A program made the translations under genes and the position numbers. The notes below the pieces were generated by a model. The model saw nothing but the letters and a program-made list of their open reading frames with translations. It was not told where the DNA came from and made no database searches. Shown here in pieces: positions 1 through 5,192 of a stretch of 5,192 nt of DNA (position 1 is the stretch's first letter; the number at the start of each line of letters is the position of its first letter). Where the stretch lies: positions 1 to 5,192 of the forward strand of contig CAIKXW010000414.1 of assembly GCA_903831485.1 (NCBI GenBank). The letters run 5' to 3'. The stretch comes from an uncultured Alphaproteobacteria bacterium (lineage in GTDB: Bacteria; Pseudomonadota; Alphaproteobacteria; Caulobacterales; Hyphomonadaceae).

Positions 1-564
1 CTCGATGGCACGCTGAACTTCCTGCACGGCATTCCGCACTTCGCCGTCTCCATCGCGCTCGAGCGCGAAGGCAAGCTGCGGGCCGGAGTGATCTTCGATC
101 CTATGCGCAACGAAACATTCTGGGCCGAAGATGGCGAGGGCGCCTGGCTTGACAACAAGCGCCTGCGTGTCAGCGCCCGCCGCAAGCTCAACGATGCCGT
201 CGTCACCACCGGCATCCCGCAACTTGGCGTAAATGGCGGCGAGCTCTTCCTCGACGAACTCGCGCGCGTCCGCCAGGAAGTCGCCGCGGTGCGCCGCTTC
301 GGGTCAGCGGCGCTCGACCTCGCCTGGGTCGCCGCCGGACGCTTCGACGGCTTCTGGGAGCGCAAGCTCTCGCCATGGGACATCGCAGCCGGCTTCCTGC
401 TGGTGCAGGAAGCAGGCGGCGTGATCACCGGCCTCGGCAAGTCTGTCCCCATGAAAGGCGACTTCGTCGCCGCCAACACCAGCCTCGCGCCGAAGCTGGT
501 CGAGGTCATCGAAGGCAAACTCAAGAAGCCAGCGCCAGGCCACCCGAAGCTACGGCCGCTCTGA
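1..564 (+). CDS. suhB: Inositol monophosphatase family protein (3' part; 5' end outside window)
   Basis: This is the C-terminal part of a Mg2+-dependent inositol-1-monophosphatase-family phosphatase, a soluble cytoplasmic enzyme class that removes phosphate from inositol phosphates and related sugar phosphates. The frame is open from base 1 and ends at TGA 562-564, leaving 187 visible codons out of the roughly 260-270 usual for the family. The first visible residues, LDGTLNFLHGIPHFAVSIAL, are the second half of the metal-binding motif A (DPLDGTxNF). Motif B is present at visible residues 126-130 (WDIAAG), followed by the QEAGGVITG block, so the metal-binding aspartates in both visible motifs are intact. 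No start codon is visible; the GTG at 88 is an internal valine. The tail is basic and proline-rich (KLKKPAPGHPKLRPL). It is convergent with the DUF533 gene. SuhB is the usual bacterial annotation, but the exact substrate (inositol phosphate, histidinol phosphate, PAP or another) cannot be decided from this fragment. Confidence 0.93.
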   Translation, partial: LDGTLNFLHGIPHFAVSIALEREGKLRAGVIFDPMRNETFWAEDGEGAWLDNKRLRVSARRKLNDAVVTTGIPQLGVNGGELFLDELARVRQEVAAVRRFGSAALDLAWVAAGRFDGFWERKLSPWDIAAGFLLVQEAGGVITGLGKSVPMKGDFVAANTSLAPKLVEVIEGKLKKPAPGHPKLRPL

Positions 565-653
565 GAGGCCAAGCCTTCGCAACGGAGGCGGCGCCAATCC
601 CCTCCACGGCCTCGTGGTTCACCGGCGTCGCTGCAGCGCCATCACGGTTTGCC

Positions 654-1487
654 CTACGCCTTCGCGTTCGCCGCGCCCGCATCGATCTGCGCCACAAGCC
701 CCTCGTCGAGCCCAAGCGCCACGGCGAGGTTCATGAGGAACGCCTTCTCCGTCATGCTGTTCGGCTCGATCGCGATGCGCGCCGCCGTATAAGCTTGCGC
801 CGCCAGCGCAGGGGTGTTCGCCGCCGCCGCCAGCTCAGCAATCGTCGCGGGCTTTGCGAACTCACCATCGAGAAACTTCGCCGCGTGCACATCGAGCCCG
901 GCGTTCTCCAGCGCGCCGATGATGCGCGAGCGTTCAGCATTGTCGACTACGCCATCGCAGGCAGCAGCCGCGATCATCGCACGCAGCACCAGCATGGCGG
1001 TCGCATTGTCCTGGTCCGGATTGCCCGTCTCGCCGAACGGGCTGGCGTCGGGCGCCGCCTCGATCTGCGCGAGCGCCGCAGGCGCCTTGCCAGCCTGATG
1101 GTTCTGCCACGCCTTGTAGGCAAGCCCACCCACCATCGCGAGACCGCCCAGCGTCGCCGCGCTTCCCACCAGCCCGCGCCCGCCGCGCGTGCCCAGCAGC
1201 AACAGCCCCAGCCCGCCAAGCGCTGCGCCCGCCGCAACCTTGTTCTCGGTCGCAAACGTCTTGGCCTGCTCGAACAGGTCGCCGCCGGATTTCCCCGTCA
1301 CGTCCTTCAGCGCCTCGTTCGCCTTCGCGCCAATGCCGGTCTTCTGTTCGATCGCCGCCGCGCCCTCCTTCATTCCCGCGACGCTGTCATTCAGCAGCCC
1401 GCCCAGCATCCCGCCGATATCGCCCAGCGGGTTCTTCCCGCCGCCGACTCCGAACATCTGGTTGAGCAACTTGTTGGCGTCGAACAT
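654..1487 (-). CDS. DUF533 / YebE-like membrane protein with TerB-like C-terminal domain
   Basis: A 277-residue protein resembling the DUF533 family (E. coli YebE is a member), whose biochemical role is unknown. The ATG at 1487 is chosen over an upstream in-frame ATG at 1550 because it has a GGAG Shine-Dalgarno six bases before it, and because the MFDANKLLNQ opening fits the family better than the basic extension. Residues 1-80 are glycine- and alanine-rich with an amphipathic, probably helical character. Residues 84-123 form two glycine-rich hydrophobic stretches (AAGAALGGLGLLLLG and ATLGGLAMVGGLAY) that probably insert in the inner membrane. Residues 134-160 are a flexible linker. Residues 164-277 are helical and carry the TerB-like acidic signature AAAACDGVVDNAE, where aspartates and a glutamate could bind a metal ion. 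It follows the ABC transporter on the same strand after 91 bp and may be co-transcribed; no convincing own promoter is visible in that gap. E. coli YebE is linked to envelope stress, but a similar role here is inference. Confidence 0.85.
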   Translation of the reverse strand: MFDANKLLNQMFGVGGGKNPLGDIGGMLGGLLNDSVAGMKEGAAAIEQKTGIGAKANEALKDVTGKSGGDLFEQAKTFATENKVAAGAALGGLGLLLLGTRGGRGLVGSAATLGGLAMVGGLAYKAWQNHQAGKAPAALAQIEAAPDASPFGETGNPDQDNATAMLVLRAMIAAAACDGVVDNAERSRIIGALENAGLDVHAAKFLDGEFAKPATIAELAAAANTPALAAQAYTAARIAIEPNSMTEKAFLMNLAVALGLDEGLVAQIDAGAANAKA

Positions 1488-1578
1488 GGCGATCTCCGAA
1501 CGGGATTCCTGCTTCAGACTGGAACATGGGCGTCGCCGCTTCAACCACAAGACTGCGACAGCAAGGCGTCAATAGACG

Positions 1579-3429
1579 TCAGCCGCTCGTGAACTGCATC
1601 TCCGCGAGCTTGGCGTAGAGCCCGCCTGCCTTCACCAGCGTCTCGTGATCGCCCTGCTCCACCACGCGGCCCTGTTCGAACACGACGATGCGGTTGGCCT
1701 TGCGCACGGTCGCCAGCCTGTGGGCGATCACCAGCGTGGTGCGGCCTTCGGATGCCTGGTCCAGCGCCTTCTGCACCAGCCGCTCGTTCGCCGCATCCAG
1801 CGCCGACGTGGCCTCGTCCAGCAGCATCACCGGCGCGCCGCGCACCAGCGCCCGCGCGATCGCGATGCGCTGCCGCTCGCCACCCGACAGCTGTCGACCC
1901 TTGGCGCCGACTTCCGCGGCCAGTCCGCCGCGCCCTTCGAGGAAGGCGAACGCCTCGGCCTTCTTCAGCGCGTCGCGCACCTCGTCCTCACTCGCATCCG
2001 TCCGCCCGAAGCGCACATTGCCCGCCGCATCGCCCGAGAAGATCGGCGCTTCCTGCGGCACATAGGCAAAGCGAGCACGCCATTCGCCCGGATCAGCATC
2101 GCGGGCATCCATGTCGTCGAGCGAGACCACGCCCGTCTGCGGATCGAAGAAGCGCAGCAGCATGCGGAACACGGTCGACTTGCCCGCGCCCGACGGTCCG
2201 ACCAGCGCGACCAGTTCGCCCGGCCGCGCCTCGAACGACACATCCTTCAGCGATGGCCCGGCGGCTTCCGGATAAGCGAAAGACACGTTCTCCAGCCTGA
2301 CATGCCCCGCGATCTTGGCAGGCATCGGCCGCGGGCTCGGCGGCGCCGCGATATCCGGGCGCTGGTCGAGAATCTCCACCGCCCGCTGCGCCGCGCCTGA
2401 CGCGCGCATGGCGTCGCCCATCACTTCGGCCACGGTCGCAAAGCCGCCGACGCCGAACATGGCGAGCAGCACGAACTGCATGAACGATCCGACGCTCATG
2501 GCGCCCGACTGCACCTCCAGCGCGCCGATCCACACCACGCCGGTGACGCCCGCAAACATCAGCGCAATGACGATCCCCGTCAGCCACGCCCGCGCGCCGA
2601 TCCGCGCCAGCGCCGCATCGAACGCCAACTCGATGGCAGACCGGAAACGCCCCTCGCGCTCCTTCTCCATGCCATAGGCCTGCACCAGGTCGATCGCGTC
2701 GATCGTCTCGGTGGCTTCGGACGCCGCATCCGCAATCCTGTCCTGCGCATTCACCGACAGCTTGCGCACCCGACGTCCCATGGCGAGGATCGGAAGGATA
2801 AGCACGGGCGCCATCACGAACAGGATCAGCGTCAGCTTCCAGCTCGTGATCATCATCAGGACAAGCGCGCCGATCGACGTCACGCACGAGCGCACCGCCA
2901 TCGAAAAGGTCGAGCCGAAGAATGTCTCGATCAGCGTCACGTCAGCTGTCAGGCGCGACACCGCCTCGCCCGTCTTGAGCTTCGAGAAGTACGCCGGCGA
3001 CAGCGACATCAGCCGCGCATAGACATCGCCCCGCAGGTCCGCCGCCAGCCGCTCGCCGAAGCGCGAGAAATAATAGAACCGGATCGCCGACGTCACGCCG
3101 AGGAACAGCGCAATGCCGATCATCGCGAGGAAGCCGGTGTTGATCATGGCCGGGTCGAACGACTGGAAGGCGTTGTTGCCCAGCCACTGCACCGGGAAGG
3201 TGATGGCGAGGTTCAGCGCCGCCGCCACGAACAGGAAGATGATCGCGAGCACAGCCGTCGTCTGCTGGCGCTTCATGTAGGGCATCAGCCGCATCAGAGG
3301 CTTCAGGGAGCGCGACTTCTCTCGCTCCGGGCCGCCCTCGCCCCAGCGCTGGGCCCCGGCGGTCCGGTCGAAGCTGGCGGTCCCGGCGCTGGAAGCTGGC
3401 GCGCTGCTTTGGGCTGATCCGTCGCTCAT
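1579..3429 (-). CDS. ABCB-type ABC transporter, fused permease and ATP-binding half-transporter (MsbA-like)
   Basis: A 616-residue exporter half-transporter expected to work as an inner-membrane homodimer that uses ATP to flip or export a lipid, drug or peptide. Residues 1-45 are a Ser/Ala/Gly-rich, charged, probably disordered cytoplasmic tail. The transmembrane domain spans about residues 55-335, with hydrophobic helices near 57-80, 98-117, 174-196, 198-217, 283-305 and 313-332. The nucleotide-binding domain (about 376-616) is complete: candidate A-loop Tyr386, Walker A GPSGAGKS 411-418, Q-loop Gln459 (YVPQ), signature LSGGERQ 514-520, Walker B VMLLDE with Asp538 and catalytic Glu539, D-loop SALD 542-545 and switch His570 (IAHR). 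The length matches the MsbA/LmrA class. The start at 3429 has only a weak GGAA ribosome-binding site seven bases upstream, embedded in an inverted repeat. The gene is divergent from rpmE. MsbA-like lipid export is a family-level guess; substrate cannot be read from the sequence. Confidence 0.96.
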   Translation of the reverse strand: MSDGSAQSSAPASSAGTASFDRTAGAQRWGEGGPEREKSRSLKPLMRLMPYMKRQQTTAVLAIIFLFVAAALNLAITFPVQWLGNNAFQSFDPAMINTGFLAMIGIALFLGVTSAIRFYYFSRFGERLAADLRGDVYARLMSLSPAYFSKLKTGEAVSRLTADVTLIETFFGSTFSMAVRSCVTSIGALVLMMITSWKLTLILFVMAPVLILPILAMGRRVRKLSVNAQDRIADAASEATETIDAIDLVQAYGMEKEREGRFRSAIELAFDAALARIGARAWLTGIVIALMFAGVTGVVWIGALEVQSGAMSVGSFMQFVLLAMFGVGGFATVAEVMGDAMRASGAAQRAVEILDQRPDIAAPPSPRPMPAKIAGHVRLENVSFAYPEAAGPSLKDVSFEARPGELVALVGPSGAGKSTVFRMLLRFFDPQTGVVSLDDMDARDADPGEWRARFAYVPQEAPIFSGDAAGNVRFGRTDASEDEVRDALKKAEAFAFLEGRGGLAAEVGAKGRQLSGGERQRIAIARALVRGAPVMLLDEATSALDAANERLVQKALDQASEGRTTLVIAHRLATVRKANRIVVFEQGRVVEQGDHETLVKAGGLYAKLAEMQFTSG

Positions 3430-3433
3430 TTGA

Positions 3434-3456
3434 GGTTCCAGAACCCTGATTTCAGG
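3434..3456. repeat. Two abutting short palindromes at the ABC transporter start
   Basis: GGTTC-CA-GAACC (3434-3445) and CCTGA-TT-TCAGG (3445-3456) are two perfect inverted repeats, each with 5-bp arms and a 2-bp centre, sharing one base. Their centres are 11 bp apart, about one helical turn, and they lie just upstream of the transporter ATG, covering its weak ribosome-binding site. This could be an operator for a dimeric regulator or, in the transcript, a small hairpin (GGTT/AACC, four-base loop) masking the ribosome site. The arms are short, so chance is possible. Confidence 0.3.
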
Positions 3457-3473
3457 CGTTTCACCCGGCCAGC

Positions 3474-3502
3474 TTGCCAGCAGGGTCCCCTTCGGGTATG
3501 AG
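3474..3502 (+). promoter_or_regulatory. Candidate sigma70-type promoter for rpmE
   Basis: TTGCCA (3474-3479, five of six matches to the -35 consensus) is separated by 17 bases from TATGAG (3497-3502, four of six matches to the -10 consensus). Transcription would begin near 3509 and leave a leader of about 70 nt before the rpmE ATG. The leader can form a modest hairpin with GCAA/TTGC arms at 3520-3531. The prediction rests on consensus matching only. Confidence 0.4.
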
Positions 3503-3577
3503 CCCCGCTCCCGAATTCAGCAAGGCTTTGCGGGCGTTATCCCCGACCAAGCCGCTTTGACGCCAAGAGACTGCGCC

Positions 3578-3805
3578 ATGAAGAAAGAAGGCCATCCCGA
3601 CTACCACTTCGTCGAAGTGGTTATGACCGACGGCACGCGATACAAGACGCGCTCGACGGTCGGCAAGACGGGCCACGTCATCGCCCTCGACATCGACCCG
3701 AAGACCCACCCGGCCTGGACCGGCGGTACGGGCGTGTCGCTCGATCGCGGCGGCCGCCTGTCGCGCTTCAAGGACAAGTTCAAAGGCTTCGTTAAGCAGT
3801 CGTAA
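3578..3805 (+). CDS. rpmE: 50S ribosomal protein L31, zinc-free (cysteine-less) form
   Basis: A complete 75-residue L31, a small protein of the large ribosomal subunit at the bridge to the 30S head. The blocks HPDYHF (7-12), [12 protein letters not shown] (16-27), [14 protein letters not shown] (37-50) and [15 protein letters not shown] (57-71) are characteristic. There are no cysteines, so the zinc-binding CxxC motif of the C+ form is absent, as is common in alphaproteobacterial L31. The ATG at 3578 is chosen over an in-frame ATG at 3557 because the protein then begins [11 protein letters not shown] as in relatives, and an AAGAGA purine stretch lies about nine bases upstream. It is probably transcribed alone: a promoter candidate lies upstream and a strong terminator follows 31 bases after the stop. 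A long palindrome sits in codons 9-15. It is divergent from the ABC transporter and convergent with the DUF1275 gene. Confidence 0.97.
   Translation: MKKEGHPDYHFVEVVMTDGTRYKTRSTVGKTGHVIALDIDPKTHPAWTGGTGVSLDRGGRLSRFKDKFKGFVKQS
3603..3621. repeat. Perfect 19-bp palindrome inside the start of rpmE
   Basis: ACCACTTCG-T-CGAAGTGGT is a perfect inverted repeat with 9-bp arms and a single central base, starting 25 bases after the A of the rpmE ATG. In mRNA it would form an 8-bp stem with a GUC loop. It lies within codons for the conserved YHFVEV region. It could be a translational control hairpin, a protein-binding site, or a coincidence of codon choice. Confidence 0.6.
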
Positions 3806-3836
3806 GACGCTTGGCGACCTCACGAGACACTGGGAG

Positions 3837-3869
3837 AGCCCGCCGGAAACGGCGGGCTTTCTGCTTTTT
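3837..3869 (+). terminator. Intrinsic terminator of rpmE
   Basis: A perfect 9-bp GC-rich stem (AGCCCGCCG at 3837-3845, CGGCGGGCT at 3850-3858) closes a GAAA tetraloop and is followed by TTT, then TTTTT at 3865-3869. It begins 31 bases after the rpmE stop. Read from the minus strand, the stem is followed by CTCTCCC rather than a T-run, so it would only weakly stop transcription from the convergent DUF1275 gene. Confidence 0.92.
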
Positions 3870-3873
3870 GGCC

Positions 3874-4515
3874 TCAGGCTGCCTCGCTGCGCACCACCAG
3901 GAACGCAGCGCCCGCGAGCACCAGCGCTCCCGCAACGCCCGCCCACAGCCCCGCAAGTCCGAACACCGGCCAGGCCAGCGCGCCCGCCACCGCGCCTCCT
4001 ACCAGGCCCAGCCACAGCATCAGGTAAGGCGCCCAGGCAAGCTTTGGCCCGCCCATGATGGCGCCGGCCAGACGCTGGCCCAGCTTCACCAGCGCGCCCG
4101 TCATGTAGGTCAGGCCGATCGAAACTTCGCCATCGCGCTCGAAGGTCGTGTTCTCCGCCCCCATCGCCGCCGCCACGAGCAGCATGGCCAGATCGGGCGC
4201 GCCCATCGCAACAATCGCCGCTGAGGCAAGCAGGCCCGCGACCAGCAGCAGCACCGAAGGACGCCGCCACCGCTTCGCCGCTGCGCCGATGAGGCTGCCG
4301 AGCACGACGCCCGCCACGAAGCTGAGGATCAGCCGGGCGGCGATCAGGGCTTCCGGCGAAAGCCCGGCGACGCCGACAGCGAGCCGGGTCGAGTTTCCGC
4401 TCATGAAGGAGACGAAGAAGCCACCCAGGCTCAGAAAGCCGATCGCGTCTGCATATCCGGCGAGGGTCGCCGCCGCGACGGCAATTGCGATGTCCCGTTT
4501 GCGATGCCGCAGCAT
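3874..4515 (-). CDS. DUF1275 / YoaK family integral membrane protein
   Basis: A 213-residue, very hydrophobic inner-membrane protein of the DUF1275 (YoaK) family, whose molecular function is not established. Family blocks are clear: AGYADAIGFLSLGG and FVSFMSGNSTR at residues 19-44, GAENTTF at 119-125, and VSIGLTYMTGALVKLGQ at 131-147. About six membrane segments are likely, near residues 8-35, 57-80, 87-104, 107-120, 160-180 and 185-207. The N-terminus (MLRHRKRD) is basic, consistent with a cytoplasmic start. Length is near the family norm. The ATG at 4515 is preceded by the purine-rich GGCGGATGGA, an acceptable ribosome-binding region. The 3' end converges on rpmE, 68 bp from its stop. It is divergent from the TIR-like gene, sharing a 107-bp spacer with TTGCAC repeats. 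A transport role is often supposed, but nothing here indicates a substrate. Confidence 0.9.
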   Translation of the reverse strand: MLRHRKRDIAIAVAAATLAGYADAIGFLSLGGFFVSFMSGNSTRLAVGVAGLSPEALIAARLILSFVAGVVLGSLIGAAAKRWRRPSVLLLVAGLLASAAIVAMGAPDLAMLLVAAAMGAENTTFERDGEVSIGLTYMTGALVKLGQRLAGAIMGGPKLAWAPYLMLWLGLVGGAVAGALAWPVFGLAGLWAGVAGALVLAGAAFLVVRSEAA

Positions 4516-4526
4516 TCCATCCGCCC

Positions 4527-4579
4527 TTGCACAGGCTCACAGTGCAACACCGCTGGCCCGCCACGTCCATTCGTTGCAC
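4527..4579. repeat. Three TTGCAC motifs in the divergent DUF1275 / TIR-like spacer
   Basis: TTGCAC occurs at 4527-4532 (plus), as GTGCAA at 4542-4547 (minus) and at 4574-4579 (plus). The second and third copies extend to a 7-base inverted pair, GTGCAAC (4542-4548) and GTTGCAC (4573-4579), with centres 31 bp apart, about three helical turns. The third copy could serve as a -35 element with TAGCGT at 4597-4602 (17-base spacing) for the TIR-like gene, but that -10 is poor. The repeats may be an operator controlling both genes. Confidence 0.35.
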
Positions 4580-4622
4580 CGCATGCCCGCACAAGCTAGC
4601 GTCATGGCGCGGGGATCAGAGG

Positions 4623-5192
4623 ATGAGCGAGGCTCCACAGGGCGCGAACCGCAAGCTGCTTCTGGCTTATGCTGAAAGCAGCCGCGATCTCGCTGCGCCG
4701 CTGCAAAAGGCCTTCGAGGCGGCGGGCTTTGACGTCGCCTCCTGTACCGACGCGCGGCCAACTGGCCCCGAGGCCACCGACGGAGCGGTTGCCGTGGTCG
4801 TCTGCTGGACGCCCGCCGCGGTCGCCAGCGACGTCGTCAACCTGCAGGCCGCGCGCGCGCAGAAGGCCCGCAAGCTCGCGCCCGTCCTGCTCGCCCCCTG
4901 CACCCCACCGGAAAATCTCGGCCGCCCGCTCGCCGATCTCTCCGGCTGGCGGGGCGATGCGACTGATCTCGTATTCCTCCGCCTCGTTCACGCACTGCAC
5001 GCACGTCTCACCAAGCGGATGTTCTCAAGCGATTTCTGGCGCTCGCGCTATCTTTCCTGGGGCGGTCTCGGCGCCGCTTCGCTCGGCGCCATCGCAATCA
5101 TCGCCAATCTCGGCGATCTCACGCAGACAATCGATGGTCTCGCCAATCCCGCCGCGACCCAGCGCGACCTCAGCGCCACCAACGCCAAGCTC
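4623..5192 (+). CDS. TIR-like domain protein with membrane segment (N-terminal part; 3' end outside window)
   Basis: An open frame of 190 codons from ATG 4623 to the window edge, with no stop. Residues 10-125 look like a divergent bacterial TIR domain: KLLLAYAESSRDLAAPLQKAFEAAGFDV (10-37) corresponds to the usual F(I/V)SY...D...A..L...L...G..V opening. AVAVVVCWTPAAVASDVVNLQAARA (55-78) matches the W/S...S.WV..E region. KLAPVLLAPCTPPENL (84-99) and ADLSGWRGDATDLVFLRLVHAL (104-125) match the later strands and the DLS-W block. Where NADase TIR domains have the catalytic glutamate, this one has Gln75. A hydrophobic helix at about 144-161 (GGLGAASLGAIAIIANLG) would anchor it, with the TIR-like part most likely cytoplasmic after the basic RLTKR at 128-132. 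The start is preceded by GGGG at 4611-4614 and an AGAGG touching the ATG; no other in-frame start is near. What lies beyond residue 190 is unknown. The coding call is firm; TIR assignment is from pattern similarity only. Confidence 0.72.
   Translation, partial: MSEAPQGANRKLLLAYAESSRDLAAPLQKAFEAAGFDVASCTDARPTGPEATDGAVAVVVCWTPAAVASDVVNLQAARAQKARKLAPVLLAPCTPPENLGRPLADLSGWRGDATDLVFLRLVHALHARLTKRMFSSDFWRSRYLSWGGLGAASLGAIAIIANLGDLTQTIDGLANPAATQRDLSATNAKL

Noticed and set aside
604..617. CCACG-GCCT-CGTGG hairpin between the convergent phosphatase and DUF533 genes as a terminator
   Set aside because: The stem is only 5 bp and no T-run follows on either strand. The 565-653 spacer otherwise shows nothing I can support.
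1544..1572. TTGACG-N17-TGTGGT on the minus strand as a promoter for the DUF533 gene
   Set aside because: The -35 is good but the -10 matches only at its two end T's, so it is not convincing.
1565..1580. GGCGTC-AATA-GACGTC hairpin overlapping the ABC transporter stop as a terminator
   Set aside because: The stem contains a mismatch on the transcribed strand and no T-run follows in the minus direction.
375..1592. Long plus-strand open frame (405 codons) spanning the 3' end of the phosphatase gene and the DUF533 gene
   Set aside because: It overlaps two well-supported genes, encodes an arginine- and histidine-rich sequence with no recognisable domain, and is a typical GC-rich antisense shadow.
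1645..2400. Plus-strand open frame (251 codons) opposite the ABC transporter ATPase domain
   Set aside because: The opposite strand encodes a complete Walker A, signature and Walker B set; this frame is its shadow.
3461..4594. Minus-strand open frame of 377 codons covering DUF1275 and rpmE
   Set aside because: It is out of frame with the clear DUF1275 protein, antisense to rpmE, and has low-complexity Arg/Gly/Ala composition.
4604..4675. ATG at 4604 as an alternative start for the TIR-like gene
   Set aside because: It is in a different frame and reaches a stop at 4675; only the ATG at 4623 opens the long frame.
4602..5000. Minus-strand open frame of 132 codons opposite the TIR-like gene
   Set aside because: The plus-strand frame gives a coherent TIR-like domain and a membrane helix and stays open to the window edge; the minus-strand product has no recognisable features.

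Overview
The window reads as ordinary chromosomal DNA of a GC-rich alphaproteobacterium. Codon third positions are strongly G/C. The 75-residue ribosomal protein L31 is the cysteine-free form with the HPDYHF, MTDGT, YKTRST and HPAWTGG blocks typical of Alphaproteobacteria. The genus cannot be fixed from the sequence; a marine or aquatic lineage near Caulobacterales, Hyphomonadales or Rhodobacterales is a guess. I saw no rRNA, tRNA, CRISPR array, insertion sequence or prophage gene.

Layout: (1) 1-564, plus strand, the 3' part of an inositol-monophosphatase family gene cut by the window edge. (2) 654-1487, minus strand, a DUF533/YebE-like membrane protein with a TerB-like C-terminal domain. (3) 1579-3429, minus strand, a complete ABCB-type half-transporter (permease fused to ATPase) lying 91 bp upstream of gene 2, so the two may share a transcript. 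(4) A 148-bp divergent spacer with a sigma70-like promoter candidate for rpmE and two adjacent palindromes at the transporter start. (5) 3578-3805, plus strand, rpmE (L31), followed by a strong intrinsic terminator. (6) 3874-4515, minus strand, a DUF1275/YoaK-like membrane protein, convergent with rpmE. (7) A 107-bp divergent spacer holding three copies of a TTGCAC motif. (8) 4623 to the window end, plus strand, the N-terminal 190 codons of a TIR-like protein with a membrane segment. This last gene runs off the edge without a stop codon.

The genes do not form one pathway: they are a phosphatase, an envelope-associated protein, an exporter, a ribosomal protein, a YoaK-family membrane protein and a membrane-tethered TIR-like protein. 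The most interesting item is gene 8. Its TIR-like domain appears to carry glutamine where NAD-cleaving TIR domains carry their catalytic glutamate, which suggests a scaffolding or sensing pseudo-TIR rather than an enzyme. A second curiosity is a perfect 19-bp palindrome within the first codons of rpmE. I found no convincing evidence of an entirely new multi-gene system.
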